A DNA stretch of 64,000 nucleotides, from contig NZ_GL883745.1 in assembly GCF_000205025.1 (NCBI RefSeq), positions 1 through 64,000 of the forward strand, given 5' to 3'. The notes under the pieces are model-generated. The model had not been told where the DNA came from and did no database searches. It saw nothing but the letters and a program-made list of their open reading frames with translations. Made by a program: the position numbers and the translations under genes. Shown here piece by piece: positions 16,119 through 25,938 of the stretch (position 1 is the first letter of the stretch; every line of letters begins with the position of its first letter). The stretch is from Parasutterella excrementihominis YIT 11859 (lineage in GTDB: Bacteria; Pseudomonadota; Gammaproteobacteria; Burkholderiales; Burkholderiaceae_F).

Positions 16119-16152
16119 TGGCGAAGGTTTCTAGTATTAAGCACGATCTATT

Positions 16153-16776
16153 CTAGAAACTAATGGTCTGTTTACCGCCTCGTCTTCTTTGCCAAGTGGC
16201 GTCGAAGGTTCGTCTAAACTTCGCCCATTGTCGGTCAATTTTTTTTCTTCCGAAGTAACGAAAGTATTTTGCCAGAGGAATTGCTTCGGGACTTCCAAAG
16301 CCGTCCACCACAATTAACCGCTTAATATTCCCAGCTTCGTCACAGTAAATCATCATATTACCGGCGTGCAGGTCGCTGATAATGATATTTTTGTCTTTGA
16401 GTTCCCTATAGAGTTCCCGGAATAATTGTTCCAGCTTAGCTAGTTGTTTATCTGAAGCATCTGCAACAAATTCTTCCACACGAAATGCAAACAGATTTTG
16501 TTCAGGGTGGTCAGTGATTAATTCCTGCTCGATTATGATTTCTTCTTTGGTTTCAAAGTTATCGATAAAGGCGGGAATAAAGGAAGAAGAAATGCCCCGT
16601 TTTTTAAGAAACTTAAAGTACTTTATCTCTCGGCGTGTTTCTTTAGAGTGAATCTTTTTGCTGATTTTGAAACAAGAAAATTGATCCTTCAAATTTCTTA
16701 CGCATATTCTTTCGGCTCCGGTGGCAACCACAGGGCCAAAGAATTTAGAGAATTCACTTTGCGTCTTCGTACTCAT
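16153..16776 (-). CDS. YrbL-like kinase-fold protein
   Basis: 207 residues with a protein-kinase-like core: an ISDLHAGNMMIY catalytic-loop equivalent (Asp and Asn present) and a VDGFGSPEAIPL block in the place of DFG. This pattern matches the PhoP-regulated YrbL family as I recall it. It could phosphorylate an LPS sugar, like other small kinase-fold proteins in LPS loci, but no substrate can be named. It sits 34 bases upstream of the sulfatase gene on the same strand. Confidence 0.65.
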   Translation of the reverse strand: MSTKTQSEFSKFFGPVVATGAERICVRNLKDQFSCFKISKKIHSKETRREIKYFKFLKKRGISSSFIPAFIDNFETKEEIIIEQELITDHPEQNLFAFRVEEFVADASDKQLAKLEQLFRELYRELKDKNIIISDLHAGNMMIYCDEAGNIKRLIVVDGFGSPEAIPLAKYFRYFGRKKIDRQWAKFRRTFDATWQRRRGGKQTISF

Positions 16777-16938
16777 GCCTACACACTTTCATTGATATCA
16801 GGAAAAACCTGATCCATGAAAAAATTATAAGGTAAAGGTGAATGGACCGTTAGAAGCGTAAGGAACGAAGGTCTTTCTAAATCATCTTTATCTAATTCAA
16901 GACAGCAGGGAAGAGTTCTGAAGGTTGAGATGCTGAGT

Positions 16939-16988
16939 GTCTATGGCAGGGGATATATTGGATATTTGACTGCCTCCCTCCCATAGAC
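16939..16988 (-). other. Inverted repeat downstream of the GT8 gene
   Basis: GTCTATGG (16939-16946) and its complement (16981-16988) are 34 bases apart and abut the stop of the GT8 gene. It could be an mRNA 3'-end hairpin but has no clear T-run. The rest of the 212-base gap (16777-16988) shows nothing else. Confidence 0.35.
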
Positions 16989-18014
16989 TCATTTTTTGAT
17001 TTCTAATGTGCGATTTTTTTTAGATAATTTGCGTTTTTTCCTTTCAATAAGTACTGATAAGTAGATCAGTAAAAGTTTTGTGAATCTGCCGAAATCTTTG
17101 TTTTTAAGATGCCATAAAGCATATCTTCTGATGCTATTGGGGTCCTTTTTATAAACTAGCTCTTTTGAAAACCCCTTCCAAGGACTTGAGCCATAGTATT
17201 TCTGATATAAGCGCGTCGAGAAAGCTTCTGTCCACGGCTTGGAGCGGTTTGCATAATGGACAATGACGGAATCAGTTGGGCGATCTTGATCCTGTTCGCC
17301 ATGGACGGTTAGCTCTTGAATGAAATTAAATTTTTTCGGAAGAATGACTCTTCTGTCTTCCAGTGCGTCATTTAGAGCCATCTGATCGGGAGATTTATAT
17401 TGACGATTATTCTCAAGAACAGTAAGAGTCTTTTGAGCTATGTCAGACTCAACGTATGGTTTGACGTTAATAAGCATCATTCCTGAATTGAAGTCTCTCC
17501 TGCCATGCCGCACAGATGAACCATCTTTTGCCTTTATGTCCAGAACAACAGCGGCTAATTTGCCCTTCAAGTCTAGATCCGCAAGCTCTTTGAGACTTCC
17601 GACACAGAGGGTGTCACCGTCAAGGTACAACATTTTGCTTAACGCAGGGAACAACTCTGGAAGGAAGATTCTGACGAAACTTGCGGGAGGAAAATGAAGA
17701 GTGGAGCGGCTAGCGGTGATTTTTTCACACTCTTTCGCCGTCAGGGAGTGAAAAAGGATTTCTGAATTCGGAGAGCAATTCAGCTGCTTGAAGTAGTCCA
17801 AATTCTTATCGGAGACGTCAACGCCCACAAGATGAACGTTCAAAGGAAGCGTTTTGTTGTTTTCCAAGACAGAGAAGGCACTAATTCCGGTCGGCAGACA
17901 GAATGCATCGTCAAAGCAGAAGAAAACATCCAATGCTTCTTTTACGTTCTTATCCTTTCTTGGGATCAAGACTGAGGAAACGATACTAGGCAGCTTTTCC
18001 GTTTCGGTGGTCAT
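16989..18014 (-). CDS. Glycosyltransferase family 8 (LPS core galactosyl/glucosyltransferase type)
   Basis: A 341-residue GT8 enzyme. Seen: the metal-binding DXD motif in MLYLDGDTLCVGS (132-134), the acceptor-region FNSGMMLINV and the C-terminal VIVHYANRSKPW (second metal ligand His). The GT8 retaining transferases WaaI/WaaJ/WaaO add UDP-hexose to LPS core. The C-terminus is highly basic, as in peripheral inner-membrane enzymes. ATG at 18014 is preferred; the in-frame TTG at 18047 has no ribosome site, while GGAG lies 11 bases before the ATG. Confidence 0.88.
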   Translation of the reverse strand: MTTETEKLPSIVSSVLIPRKDKNVKEALDVFFCFDDAFCLPTGISAFSVLENNKTLPLNVHLVGVDVSDKNLDYFKQLNCSPNSEILFHSLTAKECEKITASRSTLHFPPASFVRIFLPELFPALSKMLYLDGDTLCVGSLKELADLDLKGKLAAVVLDIKAKDGSSVRHGRRDFNSGMMLINVKPYVESDIAQKTLTVLENNRQYKSPDQMALNDALEDRRVILPKKFNFIQELTVHGEQDQDRPTDSVIVHYANRSKPWTEAFSTRLYQKYYGSSPWKGFSKELVYKKDPNSIRRYALWHLKNKDFGRFTKLLLIYLSVLIERKKRKLSKKNRTLEIKK

Positions 18015-18079
18015 TGTGGATGTTTCTCCGGAATAAATGGATTGCAAAAAAATTCAAATAGGTGGGAATTAAGACAATT

Positions 18080-19903
18080 CTAGTGCTTCTTTAAGAAACG
18101 AGAACTTTCCTCTAAAACCTGTTTCAGATAAGGAGGTACAGATTGGTCTTTTGCCGGGTTGTAAGCAGGATCTAGGAAAGAAAGAACTCCGATTTCATTA
18201 ATCAAAACAACCCTGTCTTTTTCTACAAAAGCATCTTTTGAGTAATTACTGACATAAACAAAAGGGTTTCTTCCACTGGGTTCAAAAAGGTCTTTGCCAA
18301 CACTGTAATCAGACACAGGATTCTTGCATCCAAGGACTCGAGGCAGCAGAGTGGGCACGACATCTAAGGCAGAAGTTCGATAGCCAATATCTATAGAAGC
18401 TTTGCCGGGCCACTTAACGATAAAAGGAATTTGTGCCTGATATTTTGTAAAATTGCCGTTGTGTCCCCAATAGTTTTTCCCCGTATCATTAAATTCTTCT
18501 CCGTGGTCAGAAGTGATAACGATGATGGTCTTATCGATATCGATGTTCTTGCCTAAGAATGAAAGCGCACGCCCTAGATTTTTATCTGTGAAGAAGACGG
18601 AGTTTTTATACCTATTGAAATAGGGAGTCCTGTCAAAATCGTTTGAAAGCTTGATTTGGTTGACTTCTTTCCAGTAAGGTTTGAAGACGGTAAATTCTTC
18701 TGTTTCCGGAAAGATAGCCGAATGTACTGAATCTAGGAAAAGAAAGGCGAAGAAGGGCTTGTTTTTTGGCACAGACGTTAACCACTTTTCCATGTCTTCT
18801 ATTGCAGATTCGTCTTTTTCAATGGGATTATTTCCTTTGGAATTTAAGCGAGCGTCCGGCAAGGTAGCAAAAACCGTCTGGTTAAATTCCGGCATTGTGA
18901 GCGGGGCAGAGGCAAAAAGGCCGATCTCGTAGCCTCGAGTCTGTAGAGCTTTAATCAAAGCAGAGCCCGATTTTGACGCTTTGGAGCTGTCCCAATATGA
19001 ACCTGGAATTCCAGTAAATAGCGTGAAGATCCCGTGTCGAGTGTTAATGCCTCCAGAGTAATGGTCCTTAAAATTTATAGCATTCTTCGAAAACGCAGTG
19101 ACATTAGGCATCGTTTGTTCAGTGATCATGTCAAAGCGGAGAGCATCGACAACTAAGAAAACGATGTTATAGCCTTCTCCTCCGGAGCAATCGAGCTTAC
19201 TCAGAGGATAATTCATAGCGCCTTTTGCGTCTGTTTTTTTGAATGTGTATACATCTTCTCTGGAAACCAATCCTGTTTTTATCAGAAGTTTATTGAAATG
19301 CAAAGGACGACTTAAAGGTAAGTTCTCCTCAACTTTTGAGGTGTACGGGTTATGGTAGGCAAAGCCGAATCCGTACACGCCTTGGCAGACAAACAAGCCG
19401 ACGAGAGTAAAAGCAAGAAGATAAGAAGGCTTGAAGCGGGGTTGAGTATTAGAGAGTACGTTAGCCAACCAAAAACAGACGAGGGCAGCAATGAAGCAGG
19501 CTCCCATTAACAGACAGATCTGAAGAATCATGGAACCAGAGAAACTGACCACTTGCCCCCCGCCAAGTAAAGTCATTTGCAGCATTGCAATATTTAAATG
19601 CAACCTGAATTGCTGATAGACGAAGCTGTCGGTCACAAAGAAAATCAAAAATACCGACAAAACGATATAAGCACAAAATTTCCCAACTTTTTTATTTACA
19701 AGAGAAATCAGAGCAAAAGGGGCGGCCAGAAGCAGGTTTAAGAAAGAGTAATAAAAAAATGAATAAGAGAAAAAATAGACAGGGCTCCATACAGGGGCGC
19801 CTGTAAACTCATCCGGAGAGGTAAAACGGAAACTTAAAATTGAAAAAATGAGTCCAAGAAGAAGCGGAAAATAGATAAAAAACTTCATATTTTTTGTATT
19901 CAT
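18080..19903 (-). CDS. YejM/LapC-like membrane sulfatase-fold protein (copy 1)
   Basis: 607 residues with five N-terminal membrane helices including the DUF3413-type segment FRLHLNIAMLQMTLLGGG, then a periplasmic sulfatase-fold domain (NIVFLVVDALRFDM, INTRHGIFTLFTG with the usual Thr position, SDHGEEF, WGHNGNF). This is the architecture of E. coli YejM (PbgA/LapC), which senses periplasmic LPS and controls LpxC turnover. Here it is embedded in an LPS operon and has a close paralogue at 30719, so transferase activity on LPS is also possible. AAGG seven bases before the ATG supports the start; it lies 12 bases after the GT2 gene. Confidence 0.87.
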   Translation of the reverse strand: MNTKNMKFFIYFPLLLGLIFSILSFRFTSPDEFTGAPVWSPVYFFSYSFFYYSFLNLLLAAPFALISLVNKKVGKFCAYIVLSVFLIFFVTDSFVYQQFRLHLNIAMLQMTLLGGGQVVSFSGSMILQICLLMGACFIAALVCFWLANVLSNTQPRFKPSYLLAFTLVGLFVCQGVYGFGFAYHNPYTSKVEENLPLSRPLHFNKLLIKTGLVSREDVYTFKKTDAKGAMNYPLSKLDCSGGEGYNIVFLVVDALRFDMITEQTMPNVTAFSKNAINFKDHYSGGINTRHGIFTLFTGIPGSYWDSSKASKSGSALIKALQTRGYEIGLFASAPLTMPEFNQTVFATLPDARLNSKGNNPIEKDESAIEDMEKWLTSVPKNKPFFAFLFLDSVHSAIFPETEEFTVFKPYWKEVNQIKLSNDFDRTPYFNRYKNSVFFTDKNLGRALSFLGKNIDIDKTIIVITSDHGEEFNDTGKNYWGHNGNFTKYQAQIPFIVKWPGKASIDIGYRTSALDVVPTLLPRVLGCKNPVSDYSVGKDLFEPSGRNPFVYVSNYSKDAFVEKDRVVLINEIGVLSFLDPAYNPAKDQSVPPYLKQVLEESSRFLKKH

Positions 19904-19915
19904 TTAAAAACCTTA

Positions 19916-20698
19916 TTACTTCTTAGAACTCTCAGATAACTTTTCCATGGCGATAACATAACGGTAAAACGTCGTATGAAATGCAGAAACGCCGATCAGG
20001 AAGCCTCTCCATCCATCTAAAAAACCTCTTCGCAAGAAAAAATGTCGACAAAATGCCCAAGAAGCGTGGCCTAACCCTCTGAACATTCCAATTTTTTTGT
20101 TTTTAGCAAGCATGGCGTCGGCACCCAGGTCCGCATATTGCATCTCTTTAGCCATAAGCGTTTTGACAGTAGGGAAAGAGTAGTGTCGGAAAGAAGATTT
20201 CAACTTCTCAACCCTCCCTGATGTAGTAAAACCTTCATGAACCTTTCGGTAGGTATAACGATATTCGCTCTTTTTAAATAAAACGGCATGTCTAAAGTCA
20301 GGATTCCAGCCGGAATGCAGAACCGGTTTTCCGAGAAGAAAAGTCAGTCTATTGGCGAGATAGGCAGAAGCAGAAGGATTTTTTAACGTCTCCTGAATTT
20401 CTTCAGCTAGTTCAGGGGTGCAAACTTCATCAGCATCAAAGCAAAGGACCCAGTCAGAAGTTAGATGGTCAAGTATTCTGTTCCGGGTTGTACCGAAACC
20501 ATCAAAGGATACCTCAATTACAGCGCAGCCCAATGATTTTGCGATTTCTTTAGTTTTGTCAGAAGAACCAGTGTCGGCGACCACAATTTTCGGACACCAT
20601 GAAAGAGCTTGAATACAGCGGGCGATGCAGTGCTCTTCATTTTTAGTCATTATGTAAGCCGTTAAATCCGGTAGGCTTTTTATAGTTTCAGTTTGCAT
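19916..20698 (-). CDS. Glycosyltransferase family 2 (WaaE/KdtX-like)
   Basis: 260 residues. An N-terminal GT-A domain with YIMTKNEEHCIARCI, IVVADTGSSDKT and the CFDADEV acidic motif, followed by HEGF and a C-terminal amphipathic region with RRGFLDGWRGFLIG. This is the WaaE/KdtX type of GT2 that adds beta-glucose to inner-core heptose. It overlaps the upstream GT4 gene by 11 bases, so the genes are co-translated. Confidence 0.9.
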   Translation of the reverse strand: MQTETIKSLPDLTAYIMTKNEEHCIARCIQALSWCPKIVVADTGSSDKTKEIAKSLGCAVIEVSFDGFGTTRNRILDHLTSDWVLCFDADEVCTPELAEEIQETLKNPSASAYLANRLTFLLGKPVLHSGWNPDFRHAVLFKKSEYRYTYRKVHEGFTTSGRVEKLKSSFRHYSFPTVKTLMAKEMQYADLGADAMLAKNKKIGMFRGLGHASWAFCRHFFLRRGFLDGWRGFLIGVSAFHTTFYRYVIAMEKLSESSKK

Positions 20699-21776
20699 TT
20701 TCTTTTCTTGCTAACTCACAAACTTCAAGAAGCTTGGAGATATGTTTATCCAAAGAAAAATCGACTAAGAATTTTTCTGAAGCTCCTTTTTTGGAGGCTT
20801 CTGTCATGGAATCTTTCCGATTGAGGCAGTTTCGGATTGCGTTGTCGAGAGAATCAATTGAAAAAGGATTGAACTCTTCTTTCACAGCCTTTGAGATATA
20901 GTCTTTACAACCAAGATTTTCAGAAATCGCTACCGGTACACCCATACAGAGTGACTCGATAGGAACGAGTCCGAAAGGTTCGTAAATAGAAGCGAGGATA
21001 GAGAAGTCGGTCTGCGCATACAAAGCCGCCATATTTTTCTCATAGCCCACGTAACAAATATTCTTATAGTCTTTTCTACTAATAGGACGCCCTGCCACAG
21101 CTAAAGCAATCGGAAGGTCGGTATTTTCAAAATACTTTTCTAAGAGTTTGAACCCTTTCCTGGCGTGACTGGAAGACACAAAAAGAAATGTCGTTTTGTC
21201 CTTTAACTGTGGGAAAGAAGAAAGTCGAATTCCACATGGCTTCTCCCCCTCATCTTTTTGAGGCTTAAAAATGCTCAGGTCGACAGGAGGCGGTATCAAA
21301 AAAAGACGCTGCACAGGAATTTGGTAGTAAGTTCGGATTTCCCCTTCAACTAGCCGAGAGTGCGCTACTACATACTTTGCCTCCTGGTATGAGGCCTTTT
21401 CGAAGGGAAGAACGAATCTGTCGAAAATGCTTTTTTTCTTTCCCGTTGCCTTGAGAAAACCGGGGTGAGTTCCGCCACATATCACAACGTCTACATGTCT
21501 TGAGCGACAGCAGCCTAACATGACATCCACCGGATATTTTTTCCTTAAACCGGGAAGGAGATTAGAAATATAAAAGTCTCTTAGTCTTTTTGGCAAAAAG
21601 GAAGCATTGATTTTTACTGTCTTCACAAGAGTCGCTTCGTAAAGGCTTCTATCGATCTTTCTCGTAAAAACTGTAAGTTCATGCCCCGCAGATACAAAGC
21701 CCCTGATAATATCCAGTGTGTATCGTTCCATTCCGCCGCTGTTAGCGAGGGCGTTACAGACAATCCCTATTTTCAT
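20688..21776 (-). CDS. Glycosyltransferase family 4 (WaaG-like)
   Basis: A 362-residue GT-B transferase. It has the N-terminal donor/acceptor glycine loop NSGGMERY, a central FVSSSHARKGFKLL and the retaining GT4 motif EPFGLVPIESLCMGVPV (E-x7-E). WaaG-type enzymes add the first hexose to heptose II of the LPS core; a precise sugar cannot be assigned. The start overlaps the ligase stop by four bases (ATGA). Confidence 0.9.
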   Translation of the reverse strand: MKIGIVCNALANSGGMERYTLDIIRGFVSAGHELTVFTRKIDRSLYEATLVKTVKINASFLPKRLRDFYISNLLPGLRKKYPVDVMLGCCRSRHVDVVICGGTHPGFLKATGKKKSIFDRFVLPFEKASYQEAKYVVAHSRLVEGEIRTYYQIPVQRLFLIPPPVDLSIFKPQKDEGEKPCGIRLSSFPQLKDKTTFLFVSSSHARKGFKLLEKYFENTDLPIALAVAGRPISRKDYKNICYVGYEKNMAALYAQTDFSILASIYEPFGLVPIESLCMGVPVAISENLGCKDYISKAVKEEFNPFSIDSLDNAIRNCLNRKDSMTEASKKGASEKFLVDFSLDKHISKLLEVCELARKENAN

Positions 21777-23017
21777 ATCTCGGTTTTAGTGTGTTGAAAG
21801 AGAGAAAACGAATTAGCGGAGGCTTTATTTTCAGTCTGGTGGGCTAACACAAGAAGGCAACCCAAGGTAGCCCAGTAGTATTTAATAACGGCAGAGTTCC
21901 CAAAATTATATTCAGTGAACCCCTGAAGGAGCAGGGCTAAAGAGCTGCCGAATATTAATACATAATAGGGCGAACATTTAAAGAAGGCGTTTTTTAGTGA
22001 AGACAAAAGAATATAGCCAAACAACAAACAAAAACCAATAAATCCGGCTACACCGTTCTCAGCAAGCATTTGAAGAAAGTTGTTGTGACAGTGGTTCTGC
22101 TTTTCTTTGGCCTCCGGCGACTTATATTCATTTAAGTACTTTGATGCGTATTGGCCAATACCAACTCCAAATACTGGATGATCTTTAAACATTTCGTAGG
22201 CTGACTCCCACATCAAGAGCCTTTCAGTATTTGACTGCATTGTTGTGCTCGTAATGCTTTCCGCTCGATTTTGAAGTTGCGGAGAATTAAAAAATACCAA
22301 AGAAGTCCCGACTGCGAAAATAACAAGAAAAAGGATCTTTTTGATGGAGTGATCATAAAGAACAGCAACTAAAGGAAGAGAGACTGCCAGCGCTAGCCAT
22401 GCACCTCGAGTTCCGTTCAGAAGGAGTCCGGTAAAACCTATTAGAAAGAACATAATAGTCACGAATAAGGTTTTTCGGTCCTGTTTCCAATCCAAAAGGA
22501 AGCAAAACAATATAGGAAGCGAAGTCAGGAGAAATCCTGCTAAGGTCATTGGGTGTCCGTAAAGTCCTCTTAGGCGCGGTCCGTCCCCGTGAATGATCAT
22601 TCCACCGATGACGTCGAGGACGCAAGATAAGATACTCAGTGCTAAAAAGAATGACGCGTATCTTTTCTTTCCAAAAAAGAAAAGGATTATGAATAAAGGG
22701 AAGGTCCTGTAAACAAACTGGCCTAAAAATATCTTGAGTCCCTTAATCGGGGCGCCGCTTGCTAACGCCGAACAAAAGATAGTCAGCCAAAAAAATCCAA
22801 AAAGCCAAATTAACCACTTGTTTTCTTTATAAATTGTAGTCAAAGACTGATTTGAAATTGAACCTTTGGTGCGTATTAATTGCAATACGAGGAAAAAAAC
22901 AGAAAAACCGAGGGCTATGTTTGCAGCTGCAATCGAAAGACATTGGAGTAAGACAAATAAACTAAAGAAAACGAAAGCAGCCCGTTCAAGTCTTCCTAGT
23001 CCGGTTAAAAAGTTCAT
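21773..23017 (-). CDS. waaL: O-antigen ligase (WaaL family)
   Basis: A 414-residue polytopic membrane protein with about ten to twelve helices. The Wzy_C/WaaL signature is visible: GLLLNGTRGAWLALAVSLP, and, in the large periplasmic loop, HPVFGVGIGQYASKY followed by NHCHNNFLQMLAENGVAGF with the conserved His. It transfers undecaprenyl-linked O-antigen to lipid A-core in the periplasm. A Wzy polymerase of the same fold cannot be ruled out, but the position in a core-sugar operon favours the ligase. It is the first gene of the operon waaL-GT4-GT2-sulfatase. Confidence 0.85.
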   Translation of the reverse strand: MNFLTGLGRLERAAFVFFSLFVLLQCLSIAAANIALGFSVFFLVLQLIRTKGSISNQSLTTIYKENKWLIWLFGFFWLTIFCSALASGAPIKGLKIFLGQFVYRTFPLFIILFFFGKKRYASFFLALSILSCVLDVIGGMIIHGDGPRLRGLYGHPMTLAGFLLTSLPILFCFLLDWKQDRKTLFVTIMFFLIGFTGLLLNGTRGAWLALAVSLPLVAVLYDHSIKKILFLVIFAVGTSLVFFNSPQLQNRAESITSTTMQSNTERLLMWESAYEMFKDHPVFGVGIGQYASKYLNEYKSPEAKEKQNHCHNNFLQMLAENGVAGFIGFCLLFGYILLSSLKNAFFKCSPYYVLIFGSSLALLLQGFTEYNFGNSAVIKYYWATLGCLLVLAHQTENKASANSFSLFQHTKTEI

Positions 23018-23148
23018 AGGGTCAATAGCACAAAGGCTTAGTGGACAAAATAGAGTTAATTAGATACAAAAGACAGTTTTGAATCCAACATTCTAATTGA
23101 TAGGCGTTATCGAGTTCTAATTTTGAGATTTCAGCCTTAAATGTCAAA

Positions 23149-23167
23149 ACCCGGCTTAAGGCCGGGT
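23149..23167 (-). terminator. Terminator of the HU gene
   Basis: On the minus strand a GACCCGGC/GCCGGGTT hairpin with a 5-nt loop is followed by TTTTG, about 20 bases after the HU stop. Confidence 0.75.
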
Positions 23168-23186
23168 CTTGAGATACCAGAAGAAA

Positions 23187-23504
23187 TTATTTCTTGGCTT
23201 TGGCTCTTCCCTTACGGGCAGGTTTCTTGGGAGCATTTACAGCATCCTTGAAAGCCTTACCTGCAGTGAACTTGGGAACCATAGCTGCTGGAATCTTGAT
23301 TTCGACTCCGGTTGATGGGTTGCGGCCGGTACGCGCTTGGCGCTGGCTTGCATAGAATTTGCCAAAACCGATAACTGTATATTCTCCGCCTTCTGCAACC
23401 GTCTTCACGATTGTGTCGGTATAGGCGTTAAGAACTTTTGCGACCTCTGTTTTGGCGAGACCGGTTTCAGAAGCTACGGCTTCAATCATTTCAGTCTTGT
23501 TCAT
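23187..23504 (-). CDS. hup: HU-family nucleoid protein
   Basis: 105 residues. The HU/IHF fold is complete: MNKTEMIEAVASETGL, the signature FGKFYASQRQARTGRNPSTG in the DNA-binding arms, and IPAAMVPKFTAGKAFKDAV. A lysine/alanine-rich C-terminal tail (PARKGRAKAKK) extends it about 13 residues beyond E. coli HU, as is common in betaproteobacteria. AGGAG precedes the ATG at 23504; an upstream in-frame start is not supported. It sits between the core and rhamnose operons without an obvious link to them. Confidence 0.95.
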   Translation of the reverse strand: MNKTEMIEAVASETGLAKTEVAKVLNAYTDTIVKTVAEGGEYTVIGFGKFYASQRQARTGRNPSTGVEIKIPAAMVPKFTAGKAFKDAVNAPKKPARKGRAKAKK

Positions 23505-23531
23505 TGGAATTCTCCTATGAGAGCTGTGTCT

Positions 23532-23543
23532 GTTCACGTGAAC
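23532..23543. promoter_or_regulatory. Palindrome upstream of the HU gene
   Basis: GTTCACGTGAAC is a perfect 12-base palindrome 28 bases upstream of the HU start codon, within the likely promoter, so it is a candidate operator. Confidence 0.35.
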
Positions 23544-23667
23544 TCAGTTATCTTACCCTTATTTACATTTATTTAGAAGTTTTTCAATGTCGAGTTCATA
23601 GGCTTACCGTTTTTTTTCAAAGAAAATAAAGGAGCTCTATGCAGACAATGGCACGACTAAAGCATTG

Positions 23668-24459
23668 CTACCACAATTTTTTCTCAATACAAGGCTGCTT
23701 AACAAAGGGATTTTCATTTCCTTGGATTCGTTCAATTCGTTTTGTTCTCACGCACTCCCATCTCTCAACGGGATATTGCCTGTCCCAAACGTCCATTAAT
23801 CTTTCTTGTTCCTTGCTCAACTTGAAAATTGGATATGCGTAAGCCATATATTTATAAGCACGGGCGATAGTGCCCCTTGCGTACTTAGGCGGTTCTGCTC
23901 TGTTGCTTGAAATTTTCATCGCACAGGAACCGAATGTGTTTTCAGCTGAGGCGGAAAGGAGCCCAAAATTTTTGTTGCCCCGTTCTGCATTAACTGCGCC
24001 GATGACGGGAAAAAGGTTATACATGTCACTTTGCATCAGCCTGAACGTGATGTTTGATTTTTCCGCGCATTTTCTTCCTTTAAGAGGAGCACCTCTGTTA
24101 TCAGTGCACATTGGCGAACCTTCCCTCCATTCCGGGAAGAATCGTCCGAAGTTTTCGGCAGGTACGACATGTTCCCATTCGACTCTGTTAGCTCTTTTTT
24201 TATGGACTTGGGTAGTGAAACCAGGGGGAAGAGAAATCCATTTGTCTTTATCAAATGGGGCGTTGCAATAAAGCGTAACGCGATGATCGAATATCACCTG
24301 ATGCTCTAATATTTTTTTTGCTTTATTAAAGCTCTGGAAAGTTTCGTTTCCTCTGAAGACATCAGAACAAAATCCGTTCGGAGCTGCGGCTATACCAAAA
24401 GAAAGAGCAAAGATACTTGCAACACCACGATTAAAGAAAGAGAACAAACTAGGATTCAT
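23668..24459 (-). CDS. endA: Periplasmic DNase, endonuclease I family
   Basis: 263 residues with an N-terminal signal peptide (hydrophobic segment residues 12-28). It has the endonuclease I signature NRVEWEHVVPAENFG (catalytic His97) and the downstream NLFPVIGAVNAERGNKNF block, with several cysteines for disulfides. Endonuclease I cuts double-stranded DNA in the periplasm. No good ribosome site is seen; the ATG at 24459 is used rather than the TTG at 24474. It is 30 bases downstream of rfbC and may be read with it. Confidence 0.9.
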   Translation of the reverse strand: MNPSLFSFFNRGVASIFALSFGIAAAPNGFCSDVFRGNETFQSFNKAKKILEHQVIFDHRVTLYCNAPFDKDKWISLPPGFTTQVHKKRANRVEWEHVVPAENFGRFFPEWREGSPMCTDNRGAPLKGRKCAEKSNITFRLMQSDMYNLFPVIGAVNAERGNKNFGLLSASAENTFGSCAMKISSNRAEPPKYARGTIARAYKYMAYAYPIFKLSKEQERLMDVWDRQYPVERWECVRTKRIERIQGNENPFVKQPCIEKKLW

Positions 24460-24503
24460 TATTTTTATAGTCAAGGTCTAAGGGTTATAAGGATATTTCG
24501 AGA

Positions 24504-25061
24504 TCAAAGGGTATTTTCGCTAAAAGAGATTTCTTTAAAGGGTAAGCCGTTTCTGTCTTTTTCACTTAATAAAACGGTTGAAGCTGGAGGTATGGGCCAA
24601 TCAACCCCGATGTCTTTGTCGTTCCACAAGATTCCTGCTTCGTCTTCAGGATGATAATAGTCAGTGCATTTGTATTCGAAGAAGGCTGTTTCTGAAAGAA
24701 CATAAAATCCGTGTGCAAATCCTGGCGGAATCCATAGTTGATTGCATTTTTCTGCGCTTAAGACAAGGCCGAACCAATTCCCATAAGTATTGGAACCCCT
24801 CCTTAAATCTACGGCTACGTCAAAAACTTCCCCAAATATCACGGAAACAAGTTTTCCTTGCGGGAAACGTTTCTGGAAATGAAGACCTCTCAATGTGCCT
24901 CTTGAAGAGAACGAGCGATTATCCTGAACGAATTGATAATGGATTCCAGCCTCTTCATACCGTTTTTTTTGCCAAGTCTCCAAGAAAAAGCCTCTTTTAT
25001 CACCAAAAACTTTGGGCTGAATTTCTAAGAGGCCTTGAATAGGTGTCTCAATTATTTGCAT
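24504..25061 (-). CDS. rfbC: dTDP-4-dehydrorhamnose 3,5-epimerase
   Basis: 185 residues, the usual RmlC length. Cupin motifs include [14 protein letters not shown]-like (here [15 protein letters not shown]), TLRGLHFQ with the catalytic His, and [13 protein letters not shown], with the Tyr in YKCTDYY. It converts dTDP-4-keto-6-deoxyglucose to dTDP-4-ketorhamnose in the cytoplasm. It overlaps rfbA by 14 bases. Confidence 0.95.
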   Translation of the reverse strand: MQIIETPIQGLLEIQPKVFGDKRGFFLETWQKKRYEEAGIHYQFVQDNRSFSSRGTLRGLHFQKRFPQGKLVSVIFGEVFDVAVDLRRGSNTYGNWFGLVLSAEKCNQLWIPPGFAHGFYVLSETAFFEYKCTDYYHPEDEAGILWNDKDIGVDWPIPPASTVLLSEKDRNGLPFKEISFSENTL

Positions 25062-25938
25062 TTTTATTTCCGACTAGATTTAAAAGATAGCGACCGTAGG
25101 CATTTTTTTTATGAGGTTCAGCCAATTCTTTTAGCCGTTCATTGTTTATCAGTTTGTTCAGCCATGCAGCTTCTTCTGGAGAGCCGACCATTAATCCTTG
25201 TCTTTCCTGGACTGCATGTATAAACGACCCTGCTTGCAAAAGTGATTCGAAGGTTCCTGCATCGAGCCAAGCCACGCCTCTTTCTATTACCTTAACTCTT
25301 AGGCTGCCTTCAGAGAGGTAAGTTTTATTTATATCTGTTATTTCTAATTCCCCTCGTTTTGAAGGGGTAAGTGATTTGGCGATCTTAATCACTTTCGTGT
25401 CGTAAAAGTACAAACCGGGGATCGCATAAGGCGACCTTGGAAATTCCGGTTTTTCTTCTATTGAGACAGCTCTGTTTTCCTTGTCAAACTCAACGACACC
25501 GTACCGTTCCGGATCGTTTACTCGATAACCAAAAACGGTTGCGCCCGCAGGGGAAGACATGGCCTCCTTAGCTAAGTCAATAAGTCCGTTTCCGTAAAAA
25601 ATGTTATCGCCGAGAACCAGGCAAGTAGGGCTGTCTTTAATAAACTCTTCGGTTATCAAAAAGGCCTCTGCAAGTCCGGTAGGTTTTTCCTGGATGAAAA
25701 ATTCAAAATGACAACCTAACTGACTGCCGTCCGAAAGAAGCTTTTTAAAAAGATGCTGCTGATCAGGCGTGGTAATAATTGCAATTTCTCTTATGCCGAT
25801 CTGAATTAAAGTACTCAGCGGGTAATAGATCATCGGCTTATCATAAACAGGGAGCAATTGCTTACTTATGGCCGTCGTGAGGGGAGCAAGGCGGGTACCA
25901 GAGCCTCCGGCCAAAATTATTCCCTTCCAAGAACTCAT
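25048..25938 (-). CDS. rfbA: Glucose-1-phosphate thymidylyltransferase
   Basis: 296 residues. The nucleotide-binding [11 protein letters not shown] (11-21), [14 protein letters not shown] and the VLGDNIFYG active-site Asp are all present, as is [15 protein letters not shown]. It makes dTDP-glucose, the first step of dTDP-rhamnose synthesis. Its start is directly adjacent to the rfbB stop. Confidence 0.96.
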   Translation of the reverse strand: MSSWKGIILAGGSGTRLAPLTTAISKQLLPVYDKPMIYYPLSTLIQIGIREIAIITTPDQQHLFKKLLSDGSQLGCHFEFFIQEKPTGLAEAFLITEEFIKDSPTCLVLGDNIFYGNGLIDLAKEAMSSPAGATVFGYRVNDPERYGVVEFDKENRAVSIEEKPEFPRSPYAIPGLYFYDTKVIKIAKSLTPSKRGELEITDINKTYLSEGSLRVKVIERGVAWLDAGTFESLLQAGSFIHAVQERQGLMVGSPEEAAWLNKLINNERLKELAEPHKKNAYGRYLLNLVGNKNANN

